DNA from: Chloroflexota bacterium | GTDB taxonomy: Bacteria; Chloroflexota; Dehalococcoidia; Lucifugimonadales; JACPCL1 | NCBI GenBank assembly: GCA_016210375.1 | Contig: JACQUH010000269.1 | Location: 1-8,259 of the forward strand | DNA: 8,259 nt | Direction of reading: 5' to 3' | Part shown: piece after piece, positions 1 through 5,734 of the stretch | Layout of the letters: each line of letters opens with the position of its first letter | Numbering within the stretch: the stretch's first letter is position 1 | Made by a program: the position numbers and the translations under genes | The notes under the pieces: generated by a model | Seen by the model: only the letters and a program-made list of their open reading frames with translations | What the model was told of the DNA's origin: nothing | Databases searched by the model: none

Positions 1-49
1 GCCGCATCACACCGATTCTTCAGATCATTGTCCCCCTTCACAGAAAGAG

Positions 50-88
50 AACCCCCTCTCCAGCAGGAGAGGGGGCAGAGCGTGAGGT
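50..88 (+). repeat. Dispersed inverted-repeat element, copy 1
   Basis: A perfect 10-bp stem (CCCCCTCTCC at 52-61, GGAGAGGGGG at 66-75) encloses an AGCA loop and is followed by a tail ending in GTGAGGT. The same arrangement, a C-rich arm, a G-rich arm and a CAG-G-GTGAGGT tail, recurs on the opposite strand at 775-812. The two are therefore copies of one element rather than a chance hairpin. Copy 1 lies downstream of the cyclophilin gene in its transcript direction and could also fold as a terminator-like structure, but no T-run follows. I see no transposase, so if mobile it would be a non-autonomous element. Confidence 0.75.
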
Positions 89-106
89 ATCCGCGGTAAT
101 GCAAAC

Positions 107-127
107 TGGGCAACGGCCTGCTGCCCA
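107..127 (-). terminator. Possible weak terminator hairpin after the cyclophilin gene
   Basis: Read on the minus strand, TGGGCA (127-122) can pair with TGCCCA (112-107) across a 9-nt loop, and the stem is followed by GTTTGCATT. It starts 11 nt after the cyclophilin stop codon. The overlapping GCTGCC/GGCAGC palindrome at 120-133 is a competing fold. The T-run is poor, so an intrinsic terminator is only a suggestion. Confidence 0.3.
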
Positions 128-137
128 GGCAGCCTCC

Positions 138-833
138 CTACCTCTCTTCAATCACTACCTCCATGAGCGTGTCACCGGGGGAGCGCGGCCCTGTCGTCGG
201 GTCCCTGGGCGTCAGCGACTCGGCCACATCCATGCCTGCAATAACCTTGCCGAACACCGCGTGGCACGACACTCCGGGGGTGCCGCAGGGCTTCCGAGAG
301 CCGTCCGGGTTCAGGCCGTCCAGGTACGGCGTTGGCACGTAGGTAATAAAGAACTGGCTGCCCCCGGAGTTGGGCCTGCCCGTGTTGGCCATGGAGATCA
401 CGCCCCGGTCGTGGCGCAGGTCCGTAAACTCATCGGGGATGGTGTAGCCAGGGCCGCCACTGCCGGTGCCCGTGGGGTCGCCGCCCTGGGCCATGAAGCC
501 AGGCAGCACCCGGTGGAACGTGCTGTTGTCGTAGTAGCCCCTGCGCGCCAGGTCCACAAAGTTGCTGACCGTGAGCGGTGCTTTCCTGGCGTTCAACTCA
601 ATAACGATGTCCCCCTTGGCCGTTTTCAGCGTGGCCGTGTAGGTCTTGCCAGGGTCAATGGTCATGGAAGACTCCTTTGAAGAGGCTATTGTCGACGTAG
701 CTGCTGGCGTAGGTGTATCCGAAGGCGTGCCGCAAGCGGCCAGAAGCAGGCTAGCGAGCAGGAGGAGGAGAGTAACCTCACCCCTGACCCCTCTCTCAAG
801 GGGAGAGGGGAACTGCAACCTACCTGTAGCCAT
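138..833 (-). CDS. Cyclophilin-type peptidyl-prolyl cis-trans isomerase, predicted lipoprotein
   Basis: Predicted to catalyse cis-trans isomerisation of prolyl peptide bonds. From the ATG at 833 the product is 231 aa. Residues 21-33 are a leucine-rich hydrophobic stretch ending in the lipobox LAAC (Cys34). A Ser/Thr/Pro linker follows to about residue 56, then a complete cyclophilin domain at 63-230. Hallmarks are FHR at 107-109 (the arginine is the CypA Arg55 equivalent), GFMAQGGD at 112-119, SMANTGRPNSGGSQFF at 147-162 and HAVFG at 191-195. An insert between LDGL and HAVFG carries Cys183 and Cys190. The protein is probably anchored outside the cytoplasmic membrane. A second start at 665 (Met57), with a much better ribosome binding site, would yield a 175-aa cytosolic form. 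The gene lies 94 nt downstream of the leucine-dehydrogenase-type gene and may share its transcript. The family is certain; the start used is not. Confidence 0.92.
   Translation of the reverse strand: MATGRLQFPSPLERGVRGEVTLLLLLASLLLAACGTPSDTPTPAATSTIASSKESSMTIDPGKTYTATLKTAKGDIVIELNARKAPLTVSNFVDLARRGYYDNSTFHRVLPGFMAQGGDPTGTGSGGPGYTIPDEFTDLRHDRGVISMANTGRPNSGGSQFFITYVPTPYLDGLNPDGSRKPCGTPGVSCHAVFGKVIAGMDVAESLTPRDPTTGPRSPGDTLMEVVIEER
663..678 (-). promoter_or_regulatory. Strong internal ribosome binding site and ATG in the cyclophilin gene
   Basis: On the minus strand AAAGGAG (678-672) lies 6 nt before an in-frame ATG (665-663), nearly ideal Shine-Dalgarno geometry. This ATG falls exactly between the lipoprotein linker and the cyclophilin fold (protein begins MTIDPGKTY). 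The upstream ATG at 833 has only a loose AAAGGGG about 10 nt away. The internal start decides whether a leaderless form is made. Confidence 0.55.
775..812 (-). repeat. Dispersed inverted-repeat element, copy 2, inside the signal-peptide coding region
   Basis: On the minus strand the arms CCCCTCTC (810-803) and GAGAGGGG (795-788) form a stem of 8 bp around a 7-nt loop, followed by the tail TCAGGGGTGAGGT. It matches the element at 50-88 in inverse orientation. It is translated in the cyclophilin reading frame as about residues 8-20 (FPSPLERGVRGEV), immediately before the hydrophobic stretch of the signal peptide. The element appears to have landed at, or been recruited into, the gene's 5' end. 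Confidence 0.75.
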
Positions 834-860
834 GAAACAGGAACCCCTTTGCCATCTCTC

Positions 861-937
861 TGCTTGCCTGCCTTTATGCCCCCTTGCCCGATTGCCCGTC
901 TGCCCGCATGTCCCTATGCCGTATGCCCTATGCCCTC
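861..937 (-). repeat. Degenerate octamer/heptamer tandem repeat between the dehydrogenase and cyclophilin genes
   Basis: On the plus strand ten units start with TGC, TGCC or TGT: about seven 8-mers (861-916, for example TGCCCGAT, TGCCCGTC, TGCCCGCA) and then three 7-mers (917-937, TGCCGTA, TGCCCTA, TGCCCTC). Read in the transcript direction the unit is NNNGGGCA. The last codons and the TAG stop of the dehydrogenase gene lie within the units at 924-937, and the array fills most of the spacer before the cyclophilin ATG. A shorter related array lies at 5735-5757. Confidence 0.75.
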
Positions 938-2007
938 CCCATATACACGCGCCGCACCTTGCGCACCGAGGCCAGCCGCTCCTCGGCCAGGCGGTCCGCG
1001 GCCTGGGCCGTGGAGATGCCTTCCCGCTTGGCGGTGGCGATGACCCGCTGCATCGTATCATAGATGCGGGCCGTCTTCTCCCGCGCCGCCTGCTCGCTGT
1101 ACGTCGCCCCCACCTCGCAGGACACGTTGATGACACCGCCGGCGTTCACGATGTAGTCCGGGGCGTACAGGATGCCCCGCTTCTGAAGGGCATCGCCGTG
1201 CTCCGGGGCCAGGAGCTGGTTGTTGGCGGCCCCGCACACGATGGCGCACTTCAGCCGGGGGATGGTATCGTCGTTGAGCACGCCGCCCAGGGCGCAGGGA
1301 GCGAAGATGTCGCACACCGTATTGTAGATCTGGTCGGGCGGCACGGTGCGGACGCCAGGAAGGGCCGCCGCCTGCTCCAGGGCCGCGGGGTTGATGTCGG
1401 TGACCACCAGGCTAACCTCTTGCCCGTGGGCCTGGATGCTCTTGACCATGGCGCGGGCAACGCTGCCGAAGCCCTGGATGGCCATGGTGCGCCCATTCAG
1501 GGAGTCGCTGCCCCACCGCGCCCTGGCGCAGGCGCGCATCGCCATGGAGATGCCGTAGCCCGTCATGGGCGAGGTGTCGCCGCTGCCGCCCTGCGACACG
1601 GGCAATCCGACCACGTGCCTGGTGGACTGGGCAATCCACTCCAGGTCCTGGGAGGTCATGCCCACGTCCTCTGTTGTGATGTACCGCCCGCCCAGGCTCT
1701 CCACAAAGCGCCCAAAGCTCCGCATCATGGCCTCGGTCTTCTGCGAGCGGTCCCCCAGGATAAGGCCCTTGCCGCCGCCGAAGTGGAGGCCCGCCGCCGC
1801 CGACTTGTAGGTCATGGCCCGGGAGAGGCGCAGCACGTCTATGAGCGCCGCCTCCTCGGTGGGGTGGTTCCACACGCGGACGCCGCCCAGGGCTGGCCCC
1901 AGGGTCGTGTCGTGGACCGCTATGAAGGCGCGCAGGCCGGCCTCCCTGTCCGTCCAGGCGGCAAGCTGCTCGTGGCCGTGGGTTTCCATGTAGGAGAGGA
2001 TGTTCAT
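928..2007 (-). CDS. Leu/Phe/Val dehydrogenase family protein (leucine dehydrogenase-like)
   Basis: Predicted NAD-dependent oxidative deamination of a branched-chain (or other hydrophobic) amino acid to its 2-oxo acid, in the cytosol. The product is 359 aa, close to the size of Bacillus leucine dehydrogenases. The N-terminal substrate domain carries LGPALGGVR at 36-44, Lys68 (MTYKSAAAG), the GGGK motif with catalytic Lys80, and TTEDVG with Asp114; the two lysines fall at the numbers known for leucine dehydrogenase. The Rossmann domain has GFGSVA at 179-184 and Asp204 (VTDIN), expected to hold the NAD ribose. APCALGG at 236-242 and APDYIVNAGGVIN at 282-294 are further family signatures. The start at 2007 has GGAGGT 11 nt upstream, slightly far but better than the ATG at 1989. 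It follows the OLD nuclease gene by 74 nt on the same strand; its TAG stop is formed by a tandem repeat. Leucine is the likely substrate; valine or phenylalanine is not excluded. Confidence 0.93.
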   Translation of the reverse strand: MNILSYMETHGHEQLAAWTDREAGLRAFIAVHDTTLGPALGGVRVWNHPTEEAALIDVLRLSRAMTYKSAAAGLHFGGGKGLILGDRSQKTEAMMRSFGRFVESLGGRYITTEDVGMTSQDLEWIAQSTRHVVGLPVSQGGSGDTSPMTGYGISMAMRACARARWGSDSLNGRTMAIQGFGSVARAMVKSIQAHGQEVSLVVTDINPAALEQAAALPGVRTVPPDQIYNTVCDIFAPCALGGVLNDDTIPRLKCAIVCGAANNQLLAPEHGDALQKRGILYAPDYIVNAGGVINVSCEVGATYSEQAAREKTARIYDTMQRVIATAKREGISTAQAADRLAEERLASVRKVRRVYMGRA

Positions 2008-2081
2008 AGGGGCGAGGGACCTCCGGGCGTCTATTTCAGGTATTACGGATTTCGTGGCTCAGTAATCACTAACGAGGGGTT

Positions 2082-3803
2082 CTATTGCTGGGCGGTTACC
2101 GCCTTGATGATTTCGTTGACTAGTGACGGAACCATTAAAGGCGACGTATAGACTTGTGCCAGCTCAAATCCCATCTTTTTGCCTTTCTTTCCTTTCAGCT
2201 CGTTCAGTAAGAAGTCTTTTTGGTCATTGGGCTGTCTCCTATCTAAGACATCCCGATTAAGCGGCGCTTCTCCCCATGCAGTCCTCACGCGGTTAAGAGC
2301 CTCCAATATGTCGTAATAGACCTCTTGCCTGTCCAGAACTGTTCCTTCGAACGCCCTTTCCGTCGTAAGGAAACAGTGCATTTCGCGCAACAAGTTGAAG
2401 TTCTGTTGCACCCATTCCGAAGAGATGTGCTTAGGAATAAGGGCAAGGGTCTCATCGTTTATGATTCCTTCCTTCCTTAGTCCATCAAACAATTGCCCCT
2501 TAACATCCCTGTCCTTGTCCGCGACAAAGTAATAGGGGATGAATAAATCCTTGCATATCTTAGCTAGCTTTGGGATCTGACCTATTCCACCGGCATTCAC
2601 AACAGACACGTTCTGTCTATCTAGATCAAGGTTCAGTTTCCGGGAAACTTCGGGATAATAGCCCACCTCACTCTCACCTTCAACGATGAGAACCCTTGAG
2701 GCAAAGAGCATCTCTGTAGCATTTTCACTGAGGTGCTTATCAAGAGCTTTAATCAAATCTGGTCTATTGGGCATTGGATAGGATTTACTAGCGCCCCCGT
2801 CTTTGACAATTCGCTTTAGTTGTGGTAAGGAAAAACCACTTACTAAGTTAGGACTATGAGTGGTTATCAAGACTTGTCCCGAAGAACCTGTCAATTGTTC
2901 CAGCCTTTCCATAAGAACACGTTGACCATGCGGATGATAGCCAGTTTCTGGCTCCTCGATTGCAAAAATTGTTTCTTTGTCTGTGAGGCGTGCCAAAGCC
3001 TGAAATAAAGCGAGAATGACGGCGTTCTGTGTTCCGGAGCCTTTGGCTTCCATAGTACTTTCAAAGCTATCCAAGCCCACTAAGGTCAGGTTCCTCAACA
3101 ATTCTGAAGGCGTGGGATGAACCAGAGAGAACCTGACTTTCTGCAAATCAGTTTGGTCTCTCACCACTTCTTCAATAATGCCCTGTAGCTCAAGGAAAGC
3201 TGGATCGCAGGCTAAAGCGGCATCTGCTTCCTTTATCTTGTCCCCTGCCAGTTTCAACACATCTGGGGCAAGTCGCTTGTCGAGAAGTCGCCGCAGTTCT
3301 GCGAATGGGGAGCGATACGATGTGGCGGTATGACGGCTGATATCCCTCGTTGAACGCACATATACAAAATCAATACACTGTTGCAGATAATAGGTTGAAA
3401 ACTCCTCCCAGCGGTCATTATCGTAAAATTCTGTTCTTACACCATGGTCCTTTGTGCCCTGAAGTCTGATAGAGCCGATGATATTACCCGCGACAGTTTG
3501 GTCGTCCTTCCCAAAGAACCTTTGAAATCGCTGGTTAGTTGAGGCAATCACTGAGGAAGGAATGCTTAACGCCACATATATCTCAAATGAGGTGGTGTTC
3601 GCGAGGTGGAAGTCGGTGGTGGGGGGATTGTACCTGTTAAGGAATACATCGCCCATAGCCATATTAAGAGCTTCCAAGAGTGTGGATTTCCCGGCATTAT
3701 TGGAGCCCACAAAGGTGTTCAATCCTGGCTTAAGCTCGAGCGTCTCGTTTTGGAAGCTGCGCCAATTAACTAGCTTCATCTTTTGAATGTAGGACTTTGC
3801 CAT
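2082..3803 (-). CDS. OLD-family ATP-dependent endonuclease (AAA ATPase plus Toprim)
   Basis: 573 aa from the ATG at 3803. An ABC/SMC-type ATPase half comes first: Walker A GSNNAGKST at 33-41 (Lys39), the KGSGTQ signature at 254-259, Walker B FAIEEPE at 280-286 and the switch histidine in TTHSP (His316). A Toprim nuclease half follows: VEGESE at 374-379 (Glu375, Glu379), the metal-binding DKD at 429-431, and a lysine-rich KGKKGKK at 537-543 in the region where OLD proteins hold a catalytic lysine. Length and domain order match stand-alone class 1 OLD nucleases; no UvrD-like helicase follows, so it is not a Gabija pair. OLD proteins cut DNA and several act against phages, but the target here is unknown. 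The start overlaps the stop of the upstream Phd/YefM antitoxin (TGATG); a GTG at 3806 is an alternative start. G+C is far below that of neighbouring metabolic genes, suggesting horizontal transfer. Confidence 0.93.
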   Translation of the reverse strand: MAKSYIQKMKLVNWRSFQNETLELKPGLNTFVGSNNAGKSTLLEALNMAMGDVFLNRYNPPTTDFHLANTTSFEIYVALSIPSSVIASTNQRFQRFFGKDDQTVAGNIIGSIRLQGTKDHGVRTEFYDNDRWEEFSTYYLQQCIDFVYVRSTRDISRHTATSYRSPFAELRRLLDKRLAPDVLKLAGDKIKEADAALACDPAFLELQGIIEEVVRDQTDLQKVRFSLVHPTPSELLRNLTLVGLDSFESTMEAKGSGTQNAVILALFQALARLTDKETIFAIEEPETGYHPHGQRVLMERLEQLTGSSGQVLITTHSPNLVSGFSLPQLKRIVKDGGASKSYPMPNRPDLIKALDKHLSENATEMLFASRVLIVEGESEVGYYPEVSRKLNLDLDRQNVSVVNAGGIGQIPKLAKICKDLFIPYYFVADKDRDVKGQLFDGLRKEGIINDETLALIPKHISSEWVQQNFNLLREMHCFLTTERAFEGTVLDRQEVYYDILEALNRVRTAWGEAPLNRDVLDRRQPNDQKDFLLNELKGKKGKKMGFELAQVYTSPLMVPSLVNEIIKAVTAQQ

Positions 3804-4063
3804 CACGCTTTCAGTTCCTTCACGAACTCCTCTAAGGGCATCATAGGCTCATTGGACAACTGGGCCTCAAGAAGCTCAGCAGCGTCGGACAGGTCTTCCA
3901 TCCGCTCAACCATCCAGTTGTAGGTGTCAACGCTCAGGAGCACCGCCTTCACCTGGTTGTCCGTCACAATGAGGTACTGGCCGCCGCTGTCGTGAAGCTC
4001 CTGCAAGAGCTGCCCCAGCTTGCGCTTCGCTTCACCCAGGCTCACCGACATGACCTTGTCCAT
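3803..4063 (-). CDS. Phd/YefM-family antitoxin
   Basis: 86 aa, typical for the family. The N-terminal part MSVSLGEAKRKLGQLLQEL (5-23) and YLIVTDNQVKAVLLSVDTYNWM (about 30-51) form the Phd/YefM DNA-binding fold. The acidic C-terminal tail, with LSDAAELLEAQL and a PLEEFVKEL end, resembles the part that wraps a RelE-type toxin. In the known family these proteins neutralise a toxin encoded just downstream and repress their own operon. Here no RelE, Doc or PIN toxin follows: the TGA overlaps the ATG of an OLD nuclease gene, giving tight translational coupling. The start at 4063 is supported by AGGAGGG (4075-4069) 5 nt upstream. G+C is intermediate between the nuclease gene and the chromosome. It may regulate or restrain the nuclease, or be an orphan whose toxin was replaced. 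Confidence 0.9.
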   Translation of the reverse strand: MDKVMSVSLGEAKRKLGQLLQELHDSGGQYLIVTDNQVKAVLLSVDTYNWMVERMEDLSDAAELLEAQLSNEPMMPLEEFVKELKA

Positions 4064-4068
4064 TTTTT

Positions 4069-4075
4069 CCCTCCT
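4069..4075 (-). promoter_or_regulatory. Strong ribosome binding site of the antitoxin gene
   Basis: AGGAGGG on the minus strand, separated from the ATG at 4063 by five A residues. It fixes the antitoxin start. It is much stronger than anything before the downstream nuclease gene (only AAGGA about 12 nt upstream), which fits high antitoxin and lower nuclease synthesis. Confidence 0.75.
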
Positions 4076-4089
4076 GTCTGCCGCTTTTC

Positions 4090-4104
4090 ATCATAGCATA
4101 GCTA
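4090..4104 (-). promoter_or_regulatory. Candidate promoter -10 and operator of the antitoxin-nuclease unit
   Basis: On the minus strand TATGAT (4095-4090) resembles a -10 box about 27 nt before the antitoxin start. It touches an inverted repeat, TAGC-ATA-GCTA on the plus strand (4094-4104). Phd/YefM proteins usually bind short palindromes at their own promoter, so the overlap is suggestive. I could not find a convincing -35 box at proper spacing. Confidence 0.3.
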
Positions 4105-4127
4105 AGCCTTCCAACGCCGTAGGGGCA

Positions 4128-4137
4128 CGATATATCG
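4128..4137. other. 10-bp perfect palindrome in the divergent control region
   Basis: CGATATATCG is fully self-complementary and AT-rich in its centre, within an otherwise GC-rich spacer between two divergent genes. It could be an operator for either gene. One short palindrome can occur by chance, so confidence in a role is low. Confidence 0.3.
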
Positions 4138-4181
4138 GCCTCTACAGGCACATCGTCCCTCGGCTCTCTATGGTGCGGCGC

Positions 4182-4187
4182 TATAAT
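4182..4187 (+). promoter_or_regulatory. Consensus -10 box for the aldehyde dehydrogenase gene
   Basis: A perfect TATAAT lies 49 nt before the ATG at 4237, which would place transcription start near 4194 and give a leader of about 43 nt. No good -35 hexamer is visible 16-18 nt upstream, so the promoter may depend on an activator or another sigma factor. It argues against translation starting at the upstream ATG at 4192. Confidence 0.5.
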
Positions 4188-4222
4188 AGGAGTGTCTACG
4201 TCCTTGCGCATCCTGTCACCAC

Positions 4223-4229
4223 AAGGGGG
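4223..4229 (+). promoter_or_regulatory. Ribosome binding site that fixes the aldehyde dehydrogenase start
   Basis: AAGGGGG lies 7 nt before the ATG at 4237. The alternative ATG at 4192 has no comparable site and would add 15 residues that do not resemble the family N-terminus. Confidence 0.6.
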
Positions 4230-4236
4230 TCCCACC

Positions 4237-5634
4237 ATGGCCATGCAGTCCATCAACCCCGCCACCGAGGAGGTCGTCGCCTCCTTCCCGGAGCTGACGC
4301 CGCCACAGATAGACCTTGCCTTGGGGAAGGCAGCGACCGCCTTTGAGGGCTGGCGGCGGACGTCCTTTCGGGAGCGGGGCCGGCTCATGCGAAAGGCGGC
4401 GAGCTATCTACGCCAGAACAGGTCTTCCCTGGGGAAGCTGATTACGGTGGAGATGGGGAAACCCATCCTTGAGGCCGAGGCGGAGGTGGAGAAGTGCGCC
4501 TGGAACTGCGACTTCTACGCCGAGCACGCCCGCCGGTTCCTGGCCAGCAAGAGGGTGCGCTCTGGCGCCCAGCTAAGCTACGTGGCCTTTGACCCCCTGG
4601 GCGTTATCCTGGCCGTTATGCCCTGGAACTTCCCTTTCTGGCAGGTGTTCCGCTTCGCTGCCCCGGCCCTCATGGCTGGCAACACCTGCCTGCTGAAACA
4701 CGCCTCTAACGTTCCCCAGTGCTCCCTGGCCATCCAGGAGGTCTTCCGCGCCGCCGGCTTTCCCACGGGCGTCTTTCAGTCGCTGCTTGTGCCTAGCTCC
4801 GCCGTGGAGCCGCTCATCAGGGACGACCGCGTGCGGGCGGTGACGCTGACGGGCAGCGACGTGACGGGGTCCAAGGTTGCCGAAGCCAGCGGACGCAACC
4901 TGAAGAAGACGGTGCTGGAGCTGGGCGGAGCGGACCCCTTCATTGTCCTGGCAGACGCCGACCTGAAGCTGGCCGCCGAGGTTGGCGCGCGGGCGCGGAA
5001 CCAGAACACCGGGCAGAGCTGCATCGCGGCCAAGCGGTTCATCCTGGTGGAGGCGGTGGCCGACCGGTTCCAGGAGCTCTTCGCCGCCGCCGTTTCCCGG
5101 CTGCGTGTGGGCGACCCCATGGACCGGGCCACCCAGGTGGGGCCCCTGGCCCGGCCTGACCTTCGGGAGGCCCTGGAGCAGCAGGTGGCGGAGTCTGTCC
5201 GCCAGGGGGCGTCGGTGGCCACCGGGGGCCATCGCCTTGAGCGACGGGGCTTCTTCTACGCCCCCACTGTGCTTGCCGGCGTGACTCCAGCGATGCCTGT
5301 CTTCCGCGAGGAGACCTTCGGCCCCGTGGCGGCCCTGGTGCGGGCGCGGGACGTTGAGGAGGCCATTGCCCTGGCCAACGACTCGGAGTTCGGCCTGGGC
5401 GCCAGCCTGTGGACCGCTGACGTGGAGAAGGGCCAGGCCCTGGCCAGGGAGGTGCAGGCGGGGGCGGTGTTCATCAACGGGATGGTGGCCTCGGACCCGC
5501 GGCTACCCTTCGGGGGCGTCAAACGCAGCGGCTATGGCCGTGAGCTCTCCGAGTTTGGGATCCGGGAGTTCGTCAATATCAAGACCGTGTGGGTGGGCCC
5601 CCAGAGCGCCGCTCCAGCCCCTGCCAGCGAGTGA
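4237..5634 (+). CDS. NAD(P)-dependent aldehyde dehydrogenase, succinate-semialdehyde dehydrogenase type
   Basis: 465 aa, complete. Oxidises an aldehyde, most likely succinate semialdehyde to succinate, using NAD or NADP in the cytosol. It starts with SINPATEE, the usual opening of this group. The oxyanion Asn131 is in MPWNFPFWQ, Lys154 is in LLKHASNVP, and LTGSDVTG at 204-211 is the coenzyme motif. The general base Glu228 is in LELGGADPF, and the catalytic Cys262 is in NTGQSC. EETFGP at 358-363 and PFGGVKRSGYGREL at 424-437 are further signatures. All catalytic residues are present. The pattern is closest in my memory to E. coli Sad (YneI) rather than classical GabD, so I give no symbol. The gene diverges from the antitoxin-nuclease unit and converges on the DAHP synthase gene; no GABA transaminase is nearby, so its pathway cannot be read from context. 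Confidence 0.93.
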   Translation: MAMQSINPATEEVVASFPELTPPQIDLALGKAATAFEGWRRTSFRERGRLMRKAASYLRQNRSSLGKLITVEMGKPILEAEAEVEKCAWNCDFYAEHARRFLASKRVRSGAQLSYVAFDPLGVILAVMPWNFPFWQVFRFAAPALMAGNTCLLKHASNVPQCSLAIQEVFRAAGFPTGVFQSLLVPSSAVEPLIRDDRVRAVTLTGSDVTGSKVAEASGRNLKKTVLELGGADPFIVLADADLKLAAEVGARARNQNTGQSCIAAKRFILVEAVADRFQELFAAAVSRLRVGDPMDRATQVGPLARPDLREALEQQVAESVRQGASVATGGHRLERRGFFYAPTVLAGVTPAMPVFREETFGPVAALVRARDVEEAIALANDSEFGLGASLWTADVEKGQALAREVQAGAVFINGMVASDPRLPFGGVKRSGYGRELSEFGIREFVNIKTVWVGPQSAAPAPASE

Positions 5635-5694
5635 GTAGAAGCGCCGCCCCAGGCCAGCGGTGGTGGGGCCCGCGCCGCCCATCCCTTGATAACC

Positions 5695-5724
5695 GTAGGA
5701 GGCGAGCCAAAGGCTCGCCCCTAC
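5695..5724. repeat. Palindromic repeat in the convergent spacer
   Basis: GGCGAGCC (5701-5708) pairs with GGCTCGCC (5712-5719) around an AAA loop. The stem extends through GTAGG/CCTAC (5695-5699, 5720-5724) with one bulged A, about 13 bp in all. It lies between two convergent genes, 60 nt after the aldehyde dehydrogenase stop and 24 nt after the DAHP synthase stop in the respective transcripts. It could act as a two-way transcription end, though there is no T-run on either side. The GTAGG-GCGAGCC form resembles REP-like repeats seen in several GC-rich genomes. Confidence 0.65.
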
Positions 5725-5734
5725 ATCCATCCTG

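Noticed and set aside
861..937. CRISPR array
   Set aside because: Units of 7-8 nt without 25-40-nt repeats and spacers, and no cas genes; it is a short tandem repeat.
834..1136. Upstream extension of the cyclophilin frame
   Set aside because: It overlaps the end of the dehydrogenase gene, is Arg/Pro-rich without domain features, and would place the lipoprotein signal in the middle of the protein.
2008..2081. Possible promoter for the leucine-dehydrogenase-type gene
   Set aside because: TAATAC-like and GAAATA-like hexamers exist but no -35 partner has acceptable spacing, so I did not list a promoter.
646..2151. Long plus-strand open frame of 501 codons opposite the leucine-dehydrogenase-type gene
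   Set aside because: It is low-complexity Gly/Ala/His/Arg-rich translation opposite a gene with clear catalytic motifs, and it crosses the spacer repeats. This is the usual antisense shadow in GC-rich DNA.
2082..3803. Reading the OLD gene as part of a Gabija or PARIS system
   Set aside because: Gabija needs a UvrD-like GajB next to it and PARIS has separate ATPase and Toprim genes. Here ATPase and Toprim are fused and the neighbours are an antitoxin and a leucine-dehydrogenase-type gene.
4192..4236. Earlier ATG start for the aldehyde dehydrogenase
   Set aside because: It lies at the expected transcription start, has no ribosome binding site, and adds residues unlike the family; the ATG at 4237 has AAGGGGG at good spacing.
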